Counted from the first letter of the stretch, positions 24,450 through 35,094 are shown. The stretch: DNA of 64,000 nt from Xanthomonas hyacinthi (GCF_009769165.1 NZ_CP043476.1:372001-436000), one strand, 5' to 3'. Notes: generated by a model from the sequence alone, not told the origin. A program made the numbers and translations.

Positions 24450-27344
24450 ATGACCAAGTCCACCCCCCGCGGGCTGCGGCGTCTGCCCTTGGCGATCGCT
24501 GTGATCGCTGCGCTGCAAGCCGCCCCGGCGTTTGCCCAGGATAGTCTAGCGAGCGGCAGCGCCGAGTCCGACAAGCAGGCGACCACCTCCTCCAAGGCGG
24601 ACGCTGGCAAGACCAGGGACCTCGACGCGGTTTCCGTGACCGGTTCGCTGCTGAAGCGCCCTGAATACGAAACCACTTCACCGGTGCAGGTGATCTCCAT
24701 CGACAAGAGCATCTCCGCAGGCAAGTTCGACGTGGCCGACTTCCTGCAGACTTCGGCCGCCGCTGCAAGTTCGACGCAGATCAACAACCAGTTCGGCGGT
24801 TTCGTCGTCGAAGGCGGCACGGGCGTGCAGACCGTCTCGCTGCGTGGCCTCGGCGCCAACCGTACGCTGATCCTGCTCGATGGCCAGCGTCCCGGCCCGG
24901 CAGGCACCCGCGGCCAGGTGGGCGCGTTCGACCTGAACGTCATTCCCAAGGTCATCCTGCAACGCATCGAGATCGTCAAGGACGGGGCTTCCTCGATCTA
25001 TGGCTCCGATGCGATAGCCGGGGCGGTCAACCTGATCACCCGCAAGAGCATCGACAAGCCGATCATGGACTACACCATGAGCGTGCCGCAGCATGGCGGA
25101 GGCGAACAATTCTCGGCGTCGTTCGCTGCCGGCAAAGACTTCAGCAACGGCAGCATCGTAGGAGCCGTCCAATGGGATCGGCTGAACGCCCTCACTTACG
25201 GCGACCGTGACTTCCTGAGTTGCGCCGAAGACCGGGTGTGGGGCACCGATGGCCAGCGCATCGATCGGGAAGATCGCTCGATCATCGGCAATACCAAGTT
25301 GGGTGGATGCTCCTCGGGCAACCTTTACGCCAACACAATCCTTAATTATTTCAATTCAGCCATACGCTATGTGCCGTCGTCGGATGGCAGCACCGTGGGC
25401 CCCTTCCCCGGATACAAGCCGCGTCCCCGCCCCAGTAGAACCTATGCGAACTCTTCACAGGCCTATTACGAGGATGTGTTGAATTTCCCGTTCTACAACA
25501 CTGCGCAAGTCATCAACCAGCGCGAGCGCATCAGCTTGTACGGTGCCAGCGACTTCGGCTTCGATAGCTTCAATTGGAAGACACAGTGGCTGTACAACCG
25601 CCGTGAGACGGAGACGCATGGCTACCGGCAGTTCTTCCCGGTCGTCTACAACGAAACCGATGGCAACTACTACCAGCCGATCATGCCCTACCGGGATGAT
25701 CAGAAGATCACCGTCGACTACTTTTATGGCAGCACCAAGTTCGACGGCGCATTCAAGTGGAGCGACAGTTGGAGCTGGGAGGTCAATGCGAGCTACTCCC
25801 GCTCCGACGGCGACTACGAGCACAACGACATCCAGACGTCCCGCACCGGCGACCTCGCCTATGTCGATAGCGACGCGCCGGTGAACTATTTCGATCCCGG
25901 TTACCTCAGCGGCGAGCGCATGAGTGAACTGGAGAATGCCGTTGGCGTCACCACCAAGGGCAACACCATCTATGACCAGGCGATCGTCAACGCCGTCATT
26001 ACCGGGAACCTGTTCGCGCTTCCTGCGGGTGAGGTCGGCGCAGCATTCGGCGTCGAATACCGTCATTCCAAGATCGACGACGAACCCGATGAACTGACCA
26101 AGTCCGGCGACATCTGGGGCTACAGCTCCGCCCAGTCGACCAAGGGCACCGACAATGTCCGCGAGGCTTTCGCCGAATTCGACATCCCACTCATCAAGGG
26201 AAAGCCGGGCATCGAGTCGCTGTCGGTCAACCTCTCCGGCCGCGCTTTCAAGTACAACTCCGTGGCAGATTCGGACAAGGTATGGAAGGCCGGCCTGAAC
26301 TGGCAGATCGTCCCGTCCCTGCGCCTGCGTGGCAGCATTGGCACCTCGTATCGCGCGCCGGGCCTGTACGAGCTCTATCTCGGCGACCAAACCGGCTACC
26401 GACAGCAGACAGCAATCGATCCTTGCATCCTCTGGGGCGAAAGCAGCAACAGCTTCCTCCAGGCAAACTGCGGGGCAGCGGGCATCCCGGCAGACTACGC
26501 GGGCACCGGCGCAACGGCGACGGTCTATTCCCAGGGCGGCAAGGGCGCCTTGCAACCCGAAACCTCCAAGGCCAAGACGCTGGGCATGGTGTGGACGCCG
26601 GAGTTCGCAAACCTGAGTGTCGCACTCGACTACTTCGACTACGACATCCGTGGCGAAATCGCCCAACTCGATGAGTACGACATCATTAACGGCTGCTATG
26701 GCTCAGCTGTCTATCCAAATACGTTTTGCGACCAGTTTATTCGCAATAGCTCAAGCGACCCATCCGCACCCAATGCGATAACCACCGTCTACAACAAGTA
26801 CATCAACATCAATCGTGAGCGCTCTCGGGGCTACGACCTGCAGCTGAATTACGACAGCGACTTCTCGTTCGGCAAGCTGTCGCTGGAAGCTCAGGTCACT
26901 TACACGATCGAGGATATAATCCGGCTTTTCGACACATCGTCCGAGAGCGGGCTGACGACCGACGATCAGGTGGGCTACATCGGTCGACCGAAAACCGTTG
27001 GCCTCATGTCCGCGGATCTGAAGCGTGGCGACTGGACGTTCAGCTATCAGGCAAGCTATGTCAGCTCGACCGAAAACCGTGACCTGGACCGCGCCTTCAC
27101 CTACCAGGGATATGCCGGTGCGACGCGCGACATCAAAGCCGGCTGGCAGGTTCTACACAATGCGTCCGTTACCTATGAACAAGGCGACTGGGGCATCATG
27201 GTCGGCGTGCGCAATCTGTTCGACAAGGAACCGGATCTGATTTCGACTGGCGTCGGCACGCGCTACGGCAATACGCCGCTATATGCTTCGCAGTACGACT
27301 GGTATGGACGTACTGTCTTTGCCCGGGTGCAGTACAAGTTCTAA
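24450..27344 (+). CDS. TonB-dependent outer-membrane receptor
   Basis: A 964-residue receptor. The signal peptide is LPLAIAVIAALQAAPAFAQD. The plug contains LDAVSVTGSLLKRPEYETTS, SAGKFDVADFLQTSAAAASS, VQTVSLRGLGANRTLILLDG and IEIVKDGASSIYGSDAIAGA, all standard. The barrel contains the conserved LRLRGSIGTSYRAPGLYELY and ends YDWYGRTVFARVQYKF with the terminal Phe required for BAM assembly. The plug start VTGSLLKRPEYETTSPV is typical of Xanthomonadaceae receptors of the iron complex/oligopeptide type. GGAGAGAGA precedes the ATG. It follows the S9 peptidase on the same strand, and the pair probably serves uptake of a proteolysis product, which is inference. Confidence 0.95.
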   Translation: MTKSTPRGLRRLPLAIAVIAALQAAPAFAQDSLASGSAESDKQATTSSKADAGKTRDLDAVSVTGSLLKRPEYETTSPVQVISIDKSISAGKFDVADFLQTSAAAASSTQINNQFGGFVVEGGTGVQTVSLRGLGANRTLILLDGQRPGPAGTRGQVGAFDLNVIPKVILQRIEIVKDGASSIYGSDAIAGAVNLITRKSIDKPIMDYTMSVPQHGGGEQFSASFAAGKDFSNGSIVGAVQWDRLNALTYGDRDFLSCAEDRVWGTDGQRIDREDRSIIGNTKLGGCSSGNLYANTILNYFNSAIRYVPSSDGSTVGPFPGYKPRPRPSRTYANSSQAYYEDVLNFPFYNTAQVINQRERISLYGASDFGFDSFNWKTQWLYNRRETETHGYRQFFPVVYNETDGNYYQPIMPYRDDQKITVDYFYGSTKFDGAFKWSDSWSWEVNASYSRSDGDYEHNDIQTSRTGDLAYVDSDAPVNYFDPGYLSGERMSELENAVGVTTKGNTIYDQAIVNAVITGNLFALPAGEVGAAFGVEYRHSKIDDEPDELTKSGDIWGYSSAQSTKGTDNVREAFAEFDIPLIKGKPGIESLSVNLSGRAFKYNSVADSDKVWKAGLNWQIVPSLRLRGSIGTSYRAPGLYELYLGDQTGYRQQTAIDPCILWGESSNSFLQANCGAAGIPADYAGTGATATVYSQGGKGALQPETSKAKTLGMVWTPEFANLSVALDYFDYDIRGEIAQLDEYDIINGCYGSAVYPNTFCDQFIRNSSSDPSAPNAITTVYNKYININRERSRGYDLQLNYDSDFSFGKLSLEAQVTYTIEDIIRLFDTSSESGLTTDDQVGYIGRPKTVGLMSADLKRGDWTFSYQASYVSSTENRDLDRAFTYQGYAGATRDIKAGWQVLHNASVTYEQGDWGIMVGVRNLFDKEPDLISTGVGTRYGNTPLYASQYDWYGRTVFARVQYKF

Positions 27345-27366
27345 GCTGGAGTCAGGACAATGAACG

Positions 27367-27393
27367 AGGGGCGACCAATGGCCGCCCCCTTTT
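27367..27393 (+). terminator. Terminator after the TonB receptor
   Basis: GGGGCG at 27368-27373 pairs with CGCCCC at 27383-27388 across the loop ACCAATGGC, followed by CTTTT. It lies 23 bp after the stop codon of the receptor gene. Confidence 0.8.
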
Positions 27394-27484
27394 GTTCGAG
27401 CTTCAGAATGCAACGCTCCAACATTCCGTTCTCGCGTAAGCCTGGGCGCGGTAGGGCCGGCAGTTCCCTGCCGGCCCCGGCACA

Positions 27485-27517
27485 GATCCGTACGTGCGGA
27501 ACTACCGCATCCGGCTC
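27485..27517 (-). other. Group II intron domain V-like hairpin
   Basis: Read on the minus strand this begins GAGCCGGATGCGG and ends CCGCACGTACGGATC, a 33-nt hairpin with the AGC triad near its base, as in domain V of bacterial group II introns. The loop is TAGT instead of GNRA, and the base has a G.A mismatch. Upstream on the same strand is the C-terminal tail of an intron-type reverse transcriptase, which supports the call. A GC-rich hairpin just beyond (27448-27470) may be domain VI. Confidence 0.65.
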
Positions 27518-27716
27518 CTGCCTCGGGTATGTGACGCGAAGCGATCCTCAGGATGCGGATGTGCATTTCCGGGTCGTGGTATGTAGAGGTCGGCAAGGCG
27601 TCCGTAGCGCGACCATTGAAGCCGATTACGCTGGCTGCGACGTTTGCGGGTCTGCCGCCATAGACGGCAGACCGCCAGACGCAAGCCACAAGGCGTATCA
27701 GGTTTCCCGGCACTGC
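27518..27716 (-). pseudogene. C-terminal remnant of group II intron reverse transcriptase/maturase
   Basis: The minus strand reads LWRQTRKRRSQRNRLQWSRY, then GRLADLYIPRPGNAHPHPED and RFASHTRGRSRMR. The RRRSQR-R-W-R-RL pattern followed by the HPYP-x-x-RF motif is the usual end of group II intron-encoded proteins. Only the last 65 or so residues remain. The domain V-like hairpin follows in the correct order. The upstream part has been removed: the sequence stops at the IS3-type relic that begins at 27723. Confidence 0.75.
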
Positions 27717-27722
27717 ATGGTA

Positions 27723-28594
27723 TGGACCGGCCAGCCTTTCGTAGTAGACATCCGGGAGCCATAATTCATGGCCATGGCCGAGGTGTTTATGAGCAGCTTG
27801 CGCAGGCGGTACACGGATGAGTTCCGGGCCGCGGCGGTGAAGCGGGCGATCGAGCGTGGCTTCACGGTCGTGGCCGCGGCCTCGCGCATCGGGATCCCCC
27901 GTACCTACGAGGGCTGGCCGTTCCCGGCGGTGGCGATGGACCTGTCCTCGCGGCAGCTCGGGGCCACGGCCGCGACGATGCCAGCGACCTGGTAAGCGAC
28001 CTGGTGCTGCAGGCGCCGATGGCGGCCGCCTGGCGGCGCAAGCAGCGACTGGCAGTGAAGGCGCACCGGAGGGTGCCGAGCACGAGCCGTCGCGGCAACT
28101 GCCACGACAATGCGGTGGCCGAGAGCGTCTTCAGCGTGTTGAAGAAGGAGCGGATCAAGCGGCAGATCCACCCGACGCGGGCCGCAGCGGCGTCGGACGT
28201 GTTTGATTGGGCCTGTTGCCGCGATCGGGCTAGGCCACGCCGCGCCTGGGCGCGCACGGGCAAGGAAGCGCGAGGGAGCTTATGTCGATAAGCGACCGCG
28301 CGATGACGCCGTCGCGTGCGCGCCCAGGCGCGGCCCGTCGGGTCGCCGTGTGCGGTGCCCCGGCGGCCGCGCGGCGTGGACAGGCGCCCAGCCTGCCACG
28401 GCGCCACGCACGACCACCTGAGCGCCGGACACGACAACGTGGCCTAGCCCGATCGCGGTAACAGGCCCTGCATGGAGATGTTCTACAACCCGATCCGCCG
28501 GCATGGTGCCGCTGGCGGCGTATCGCCGGCAGCGTTTGAAAGGCGCTACGCGCAAAGGCGGCAACCGAGTGTCTACGGAAGGCTGGCCGGTCCA
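27723..28594 (+). mobile_element. Decayed IS3-family element with GTA target duplication
   Basis: The left end TGGACCGGCCAGCCTTTCGT (27723 on) is inverted as ...GGAAGGCTGGCCGGTCCA at 28570-28594, with one substitution and a 3-bp insertion in about 25 bp. Direct repeats GTA flank it (27720-27722 and 28595-28597). Inside are pieces of transposase: an OrfA start (RRRYTDEFRAAAVKRAIERG, FTVVAAASRIGIP), a DDE-domain scrap (MDLSSRQ), the segment SRRGNCHDNAVAESVFSVLK with KKERIKRQIHP, and the end [23 protein letters not shown]. Frameshifts and deletions have removed most of the catalytic domain. The last two pieces are separated by the 260-bp fold-back element. Confidence 0.85.
28209..28468. mobile_element. 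260-bp fold-back (MITE-like) element inside the IS3 relic
   Basis: Terminal inverted repeats of 31 bp with one mismatch: GGGCCTGTTGCCGCGATCGG.. at 28209-28239 and its complement at 28438-28468. A second inverted pair lies inside, GCCGCGCCTGGGCGCGCAC (28239-28257) against GTGCGCGCCCAGGCGCGGC. There is no transposase gene. It separates the OrfB codons for ..DVFD from EMFYNP, so it inserted into the IS after the IS itself had arrived. A 23-bp piece of its end recurs at 47176-47198. No target duplication is clear. It could be a non-autonomous transposon or a mobile structured repeat. Confidence 0.8.
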
Positions 28595-28607
28595 GTATTC
28601 TATGTGC

Positions 28608-30416
<1,809 letters not shown>

Positions 30417-30591
30417 CGGCAGTAGGCGGAAGGCCGCGATTGCCGCCGCATCGCGGGAGATGGCCGGCACCGGCAAGAAAATTCCCCGGCGCCGACAGGC
30501 CGGGTTCAACGTGATCTTGATAGCGTCGGCTGATGGTGGCACGCAGCTGCGGCTGCCGCCATCCAGCCCCTCTTTCCTTGGCGTACGTCCG

Positions 30592-31092
30592 ATGAAACGA
30601 TCCCTCCTGCTTGCCTGCGCCCTGCTCGCCGGCCCGGCACTGGCGCAAACCTCCGCCGACGCCGGTTCCGGCAGCAGCGACAGCGAAGCGGCCAAGCGCG
30701 CGCTGGACCTGAGCGTGCCGCAGCAGCCGATCAGCTACGGCACCGACCCGGTGTACAAGGCCGATCCGCCCGGCGCCTACTACGGCGACACCAGCGGCAC
30801 CTCGGCCTCGGCGCAGAAGGCCGCGGCCACCCAGGCCCTGGCCGAGGCCGAGCAGGCGCATGCCGAGCGCTGCAAGGGCGACGTGCACGGCAGCGTCGCC
30901 ACCGGCTTCGGCTATTCCTCGCACGGCGGCAACAGCAACTACCAGGCCGCCAACCTCAACCTGTGCAAGACCTACTACAACGACGACGGCAAGCCGCGCG
31001 AAGTCGGCATCAGCATCAGCATCGGCCAGAGCGAAGGCCACGGCGGCTACTACGGCCGCGGCGGCTACGGCTATCCCTACGGCGGCTGGTAG
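30592..31092 (+). CDS. Secreted protein of unknown function
   Basis: A 166-residue protein with a clear signal peptide, MKRSLLLACALLAGPALAQ. The mature part is rich in Ala, Ser and Gly. It contains an alanine/glutamate helix (SAQKAAATQALAEAEQAHAE), two cysteines (in AERCKGDVHG and NLNLCKTYY) that could form a disulfide, and ends in a Gly/Tyr-rich tail GYYGRGGYGYPYGGW. The middle SVATGFGYSSHGGNSNYQAA and VGISISIGQS look like beta strands. I do not recognise the family. It stands alone downstream of recQ and is predicted to be periplasmic. Confidence 0.75.
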   Translation: MKRSLLLACALLAGPALAQTSADAGSGSSDSEAAKRALDLSVPQQPISYGTDPVYKADPPGAYYGDTSGTSASAQKAAATQALAEAEQAHAERCKGDVHGSVATGFGYSSHGGNSNYQAANLNLCKTYYNDDGKPREVGISISIGQSEGHGGYYGRGGYGYPYGGW

Positions 31093-31126
31093 CGGCCAAG
31101 CGGCCGGCGCGGCGGCCGCCGCGCAG

Positions 31127-31600
31127 AAATCCAGGCTATAGCCCACCGTCAGCGTGCGTCCGCGCCCGGCGCAGCAACGGTCCGGTTCGACCAGCGCGCT
31201 CTGCGAGTAATAGGTGATGTACTGGCGATCGAGCAGATTGGCGACGGCCGGGCGCAGTTTGCCCTGGCGCAGCCTGTAGGTCAGCGCGGCGTCGACCAGC
31301 GCGTAGCCGCTGAACCGCTTTGCGGATCGTCGAAACGGCGGCTGAACGCGTATTGCGCCTGCACGAAGCGGGACAGCCGCGGCGTCCATTGCGACGACCA
31401 ACTGCCGATGACGCGGCTGGGCGCGATGTTCAGCCCGTCCAGATGCGCGTTCAGGCTGCCGTTGCCGTCGCTGTCGTAGCGCCCGCGTGTATACGCATAG
31501 GCCAGGCCGAGGCGCTGCCGCTCGTTGATCCGGTACTTGGCGCTGGCGTCCACGCCTTCGATGCGGGTCTTCTCTCGCGCCATAACGCCGGAGGAAGGCC
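31127..31600 (-). pseudogene. C-terminal fragment of a TonB-dependent siderophore receptor
   Basis: The minus strand holds barrel strands REKTRIEGVDASAKYRINER, QRLGLAYAYTRGRYDSDG and RVIGSWSSQWTPRLSRFVQA. After a frameshift near 31318 it resumes RFSGYALVDAALTYRLRQGK, LRPAVANLLDRQYITYYSQS and RGRTLTVGYSLDF. NLLDRQYIT and the final TVGYSLDF are typical for FecA/FhuA-like siderophore receptors. The normal terminal Phe is not followed by a stop codon here. About 160 of 700-800 residues remain, so it is a dead gene. Confidence 0.8.
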
Positions 31601-31631
31601 ACGGATGAAGAAATTCTTGCCGGGCGGACGC

Positions 31632-31725
31632 ATGGACCTGCTTCCTCCGCGACTGTCGGCCTTCACCGCCGTGCTCGGCGGCGGCAGCTTTGCGGCGACC
31701 CCGCGCCGGCGCACGACGCGCGGCA
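31632..31725 (+). pseudogene. N-terminal scrap of a LysR-type regulator
   Basis: MDLLPPRLSAFTAVLGGGSFAA followed by TPRR resembles the first helix of LysR regulators ([23 protein letters not shown]). The similarity ends after about 28 codons, so this is at most a remnant. It lies head to head with the receptor fragment, a usual layout for a regulator and its receptor gene before decay. Confidence 0.45.
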
Positions 31726-31745
31726 CTGAACTTCCCCGTCGGACG

Positions 31746-33209
31746 CTACAGCGCGTCCATCTGCGTGCGCACGTCTGCGGCCATGAGGCCGTAGGCCGCA
31801 GTGGTGGGATGCGTGCCGTCGGTGGTCGCATAGCGCGCGGCTCCGGTCACCAGAAATTTCAGATCGTCGGTGCCGCGGATCGATGGCCAATGCTGGAAAG
31901 CATCGACCGCTGCGCCCACATTCGGCGCCAGCCACGCGTTGAGTTGCGCAGCGATTCCGGTGCTGTCCCAGCCGCCAGGGCCACCGCAATAGTTCTGGTT
32001 CGCTTCGGTGGCCCAGCTGTCGGTAGACGTGGTCCGCGGCAACAGGTGACCGGCCAGGATCTTCTGCACCTCGTTGGCGCGCAGCATCGAGTAGATGGCC
32101 GACAGGCGCGTCTGCAGCGTATCCAGCGACACGCCGGTGCCGGCGAGGCCGATGTCGTTGGTGCCGTACATGACGACGGCATGCGTCGCGTATCTCGCCA
32201 GCGTCGCGCTGCGCGCATCGACGACCGCTATCGTGCTGGTGCTGCCGTGCACGGCCATGTTCATGTAGCCGATCTGGCTTGCATCGGCGTCGCTCGGATC
32301 GCGCATTGCCCTCGACATCCAGCCCAGGCCGGCCACGCGCGTGGCGCTGTCTGCATCGCCGGTGCCCTGACAGATCGAATCGCCCACGCACAGCCATGCC
32401 TTGGCGGCAGCATCAACGTGCCGACCGACCAGTTTGGGCACATAACCGTGCGGGCGGCTCTGCACCGCATCTCCCGTTTGCGTCCATTGCCCCGCGGCAC
32501 AAACGTCGCTGCTGGTGGTCACCGTTGGGTCGAACCAGGCCACGCGGGCTCCGGATTGCGACGCGGCGCGCGCCGAGCTGTTGCACAGGCTCGATGCCGT
32601 GGACAGGTCGAACATCACCAGCATCTTCACGTACACGATCGTCCCGCGCGCAAACGTCGCAAGCGCGAAGTCGGCCGGCGTGAGCAGATCGCTCAGGACG
32701 TCGTTCGCGCCATCGTCCAGCGTGATACCGGCCGCGCCGCCGAAGGTGATCGGCTTCACCACGCCACCGATCTCCAACGATGCCGCTTGAATCGGCAGCG
32801 TATTGCCCGGGTTGACCATCGAGTTGTTGCTGTAGGAAAAGCACCAGTTGTCCAGCAGCAGCCGCAGCTCGGACAGGTCACCGGAGCCGAGCACGTAGGG
32901 CCAGCGGATCTGCACGCCACGCTTGCCGATCGACTCCTTGCCGTTGTGCACCACATTGCCGGAGGACGCGAAGCGCAACGGGCTCTGCGCCACCGGGGTG
33001 CCGCCGTCGCCGTACCGCTGCGGCGGCAGCGCCTGCACGTGGCCTGCGCTGGACGCGGCCGCCGCCAGCGGGACGCGCAGCAGGCCCACGGCCGCCGCCA
33101 GCGCGCTCCACTGCAGGAAACGGCGCCGCGACGGATCCTGTGCCGCCGCATCGGCATCGCCGGCGTGCACGCACTGCGCCGCGTGCCCATGACCGGAAAC
33201 CGGATTCAT
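31746..33209 (-). CDS. Tat-exported SGNH/GDSL hydrolase
   Basis: A 487-residue protein with a twin-arginine signal SRRRFLQWSALAAAVGLL at about residues 27-44, so it is folded before export. Block I of the SGNH fold is AWLCVGDSICQGTGDADS with the nucleophilic Ser. Block III is VVMYGTNDIG, with the oxyanion Asn. Block V is ATTDGTHPTTAAYGLMA with the catalytic Asp and His. About 200 residues before block I (FASSGNVVHNGKESIGKRGV, SYSNNSMVNPGNTLPIQAAS) look like a beta-rich ancillary domain. It is probably an esterase acting on a polysaccharide or lipid. It is the only intact gene between the secreted protein at 30592 and tRNA-Lys, surrounded by relics of mobile and receptor genes. ATG 33209 was chosen for the Tat leader. 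Confidence 0.85.
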   Translation of the reverse strand: MNPVSGHGHAAQCVHAGDADAAAQDPSRRRFLQWSALAAAVGLLRVPLAAAASSAGHVQALPPQRYGDGGTPVAQSPLRFASSGNVVHNGKESIGKRGVQIRWPYVLGSGDLSELRLLLDNWCFSYSNNSMVNPGNTLPIQAASLEIGGVVKPITFGGAAGITLDDGANDVLSDLLTPADFALATFARGTIVYVKMLVMFDLSTASSLCNSSARAASQSGARVAWFDPTVTTSSDVCAAGQWTQTGDAVQSRPHGYVPKLVGRHVDAAAKAWLCVGDSICQGTGDADSATRVAGLGWMSRAMRDPSDADASQIGYMNMAVHGSTSTIAVVDARSATLARYATHAVVMYGTNDIGLAGTGVSLDTLQTRLSAIYSMLRANEVQKILAGHLLPRTTSTDSWATEANQNYCGGPGGWDSTGIAAQLNAWLAPNVGAAVDAFQHWPSIRGTDDLKFLVTGAARYATTDGTHPTTAAYGLMAADVRTQMDAL

Positions 33210-33567
33210 CGGATCCCGTGAGGATGGACGGCCGCAGGATGCGACGTGGAAACACGGCAATACATCGCTTGCTCCTGTGTACTGTGCTGCCCCAAGCTTA
33301 GGCCCGACCGCCGCCACGAACAAGCGATCTGTCGCCGCTGTGCCATCGATACGCCATTGCGTCTTGTCGCCAGACTGCGCAGACACGCGCAGTTGCGCGC
33401 AATCGCGCCTCTGGCTCACAGCTTCAGGCGAATCGCGCCGTTGTCCATGCGCCCGATCACGCCTTACACGCTGGTGCGGTAGCCCATCTCGAAATTGGTC
33501 CCGCCGGCCTCGCCCGCGGCACCCACGGCGACGCTCGCGTCGATGCGCCTACCGTCTCCGGCGCCGT
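33210..33567. other. Non-coding or decayed stretch
   Basis: No complete gene is seen. The minus strand has an open stretch ending in GEAGGTNFEMGYRTSV at about 33465, possibly the tail of a lost gene, but I cannot name a family. The region upstream of the SGNH hydrolase probably carries its promoter, which I could not locate. Confidence 0.4.
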
Positions 33568-33838
33568 CAGCTCGTCGCGCAGTTCGACGTTGCAGTCCTC
33601 GCGCGGAACATAGCGCAGCGCACCGGCACGCATCCTGATCGTCGCCAGAGCGCAACGCTCGCATGCGCCACATTGAGTCCGCTGCCGCACCAGCGCACGA
33701 TGGAGCGGCCCGCTCGCCACTTTTTCGCAGCGCATCCCTGATCAGGTCGTTCTCGAACAAAGGCTCCGGCCAGCAGCTTCTTCAGAGCGCGTTCTCGGCC
33801 TGCAGATCCTTCAGGCGCCAGGCCTCCGGCACGCTCAT
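33568..33838 (-). pseudogene. Remnant of a second IS3-family transposase
   Basis: The minus strand begins MSVPEAWRLKDLQAENA, the coiled-coil tail of an IS3-type OrfA (MSV-EAKRLKELE-EN-RLKKLLA). It continues after frame breaks through LKKLLAGA and LIRDALRKSGERA, and reaches the OrfB start region MRAGALRYVPREDCNVELRDEL (compare MSASALRYAPR-DRNVELR). At least two frameshifts are needed to read it through. The DDE catalytic domain is absent. No terminal repeats were found. Confidence 0.7.
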
Positions 33839-34279
33839 CCGCCGCACTGGCTGTGCCGCAGGTCGTGCGAAACCACGCTTACCGAAAATGGTTATGAATT
33901 TTGCGGCGTGAATCTCTTCGCACATGCGGAGGCAAAACGCTGATCGCATTCGCTGCCGAAATGCAATAACTGTGTCGCTAGTTGCCAGCCAGTCCCGCTC
34001 ATTCACCCGACATGGACAGGGCAGATAGCGGTGAGGCGAACGTTCGACCAGGGTCGTCGCTCTCATCCATTTGAATCAAGTGCACAAATCCATCTCCACG
34101 CAGCGCTGTCCATTCCCTGCGAGCATCGCAACGGCCTGAACGCGTCGCGCAAACAGATGCCGGCCAGCGTGTCACGGCTGCGCCCAACGTCGTTGGGCGT
34201 GGGCGCCAGCGAACGGGCGCCAACAGCGTGTACAGAGCGATGCCAAGCGCTCCAAATGACTGCAAGTCATTGAACCAAC
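33839..34279. other. 441-bp region without genes
   Basis: I see no supported gene or repeat in this stretch next to the 3' end of tRNA-Lys. There is a small inverted repeat CCCAACGTCGTTGGG near 34184-34198. Composition is less GC-rich than the backbone, in keeping with foreign or decaying DNA beside a tRNA gene. Confidence 0.4.
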
Positions 34280-34355
34280 TGGTGGGCCGTGATGGATTCG
34301 AACCATCGACCAAAAGATTAAAAGTCTTCTGCTCTACCGACTGAGCTAACGGCCC
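34280..34355 (-). tRNA. tRNA-Lys(TTT)
   Basis: On the minus strand the gene starts GGGCCGTTAGCTCAGTCGGT. The acceptor stem GGGCCGT pairs with ACGGCCC, the anticodon loop CTTTTAA gives anticodon TTT, the T arm is GATGGTTCGAATCCATC, and CCA is encoded. Length is 76 nt. It is downstream of queC, as in other Xanthomonadaceae. The accessory region begins at its 3' end. Confidence 0.97.
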
Positions 34356-34365
34356 AAAACAACGT

Positions 34366-34384
34366 CCCCGGCCTTGCGCCGGGG
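34366..34384 (-). terminator. Hairpin between queC and tRNA-Lys
   Basis: CCCCGGC and GCCGGGG pair across a 5-nt loop, 36 bp beyond the queC stop and 11 bp before tRNA-Lys on the minus strand. No strong T run follows except GTTGTTTT. It may end the que transcript or mark a processing site in the tRNA leader. TAGAAT (34390-34395, minus strand) next to it is a possible -10 element for the tRNA. Confidence 0.5.
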
Positions 34385-34419
34385 TGCGTATTCTACCCTA
34401 CCCCCGCGCCAACGCGAAA

Positions 34420-35085
34420 TCAGGCGTAGCGGGTCGGGTCGGCCACGCCGGCATCGGCGAAGCCGGCGGCGCGCAGCCGGCAGGCGTCGCAGTGGCCGCA
34501 GGCGCGGCCATCGGCATCGGCGCGGTAGCAGGACACGGTGAGGCCGAAGTCCACGCCCAGGCGCAGGCCCTCGCGCACGATGTCGGCCTTGCTCATGCGC
34601 TGCAGCGGCGCGTGCACGCGCAGGCCGGCGCCTTCCACGCCGGCCTTGGTCGCCAGGTTGGCCAGGGTCTGGAACGCGTCGATGAACTCGGGGCGGCAGT
34701 CGGGGTAGCCGGAATAGTCCACGGCGTTGACGCCGCAGAAGATGTCCGCCGCGCCCAGCACCTCGGCCCAGCCCAGCGCCAGCGACAGCATGATGGTGTT
34801 GCGCGCCGGCACGTAGGTGACCGGAATGCCCTCGCCGCCGGCGTCCGGCACCTCGATGTCGTCGGTCAGGGCGGAGCCGCCGATGCTGCGCAAATCGACA
34901 TTGACGGTCTTGTGCGCCACCGCGCCGAGCGCGGCGGCCACGCGCGTGGCCGCGTCCAGTTCGGACGTATGCCGCTGCCCATAGCTGACGCTCAGCGCAT
35001 GCACGGCATAACCCTGCTCGCAGGCGATGGCGACGACGACGGCGGAATCCATGCCACCTGAGAGTAGGACGACGGCGTTTTTCAT
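34420..35085 (-). CDS. queC: 7-cyano-7-deazaguanine synthase
   Basis: A 221-residue enzyme that converts 7-carboxy-7-deazaguanine to preQ0 with ammonia and ATP in queuosine synthesis. The PP-loop is [20 protein letters not shown] at the N-terminus. Other blocks are [38 protein letters not shown] and [20 protein letters not shown]. The C-terminal zinc site is [20 protein letters not shown]. All family features are present and the length is normal. It follows queE on the same strand, with a 180-bp gap that holds a 7-bp-repeat hairpin. Confidence 0.97.
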   Translation of the reverse strand: MKNAVVLLSGGMDSAVVVAIACEQGYAVHALSVSYGQRHTSELDAATRVAAALGAVAHKTVNVDLRSIGGSALTDDIEVPDAGGEGIPVTYVPARNTIMLSLALGWAEVLGAADIFCGVNAVDYSGYPDCRPEFIDAFQTLANLATKAGVEGAGLRVHAPLQRMSKADIVREGLRLGVDFGLTVSCYRADADGRACGHCDACRLRAAGFADAGVADPTRYA

Positions 35086-35094
35086 TGGGGTGCT

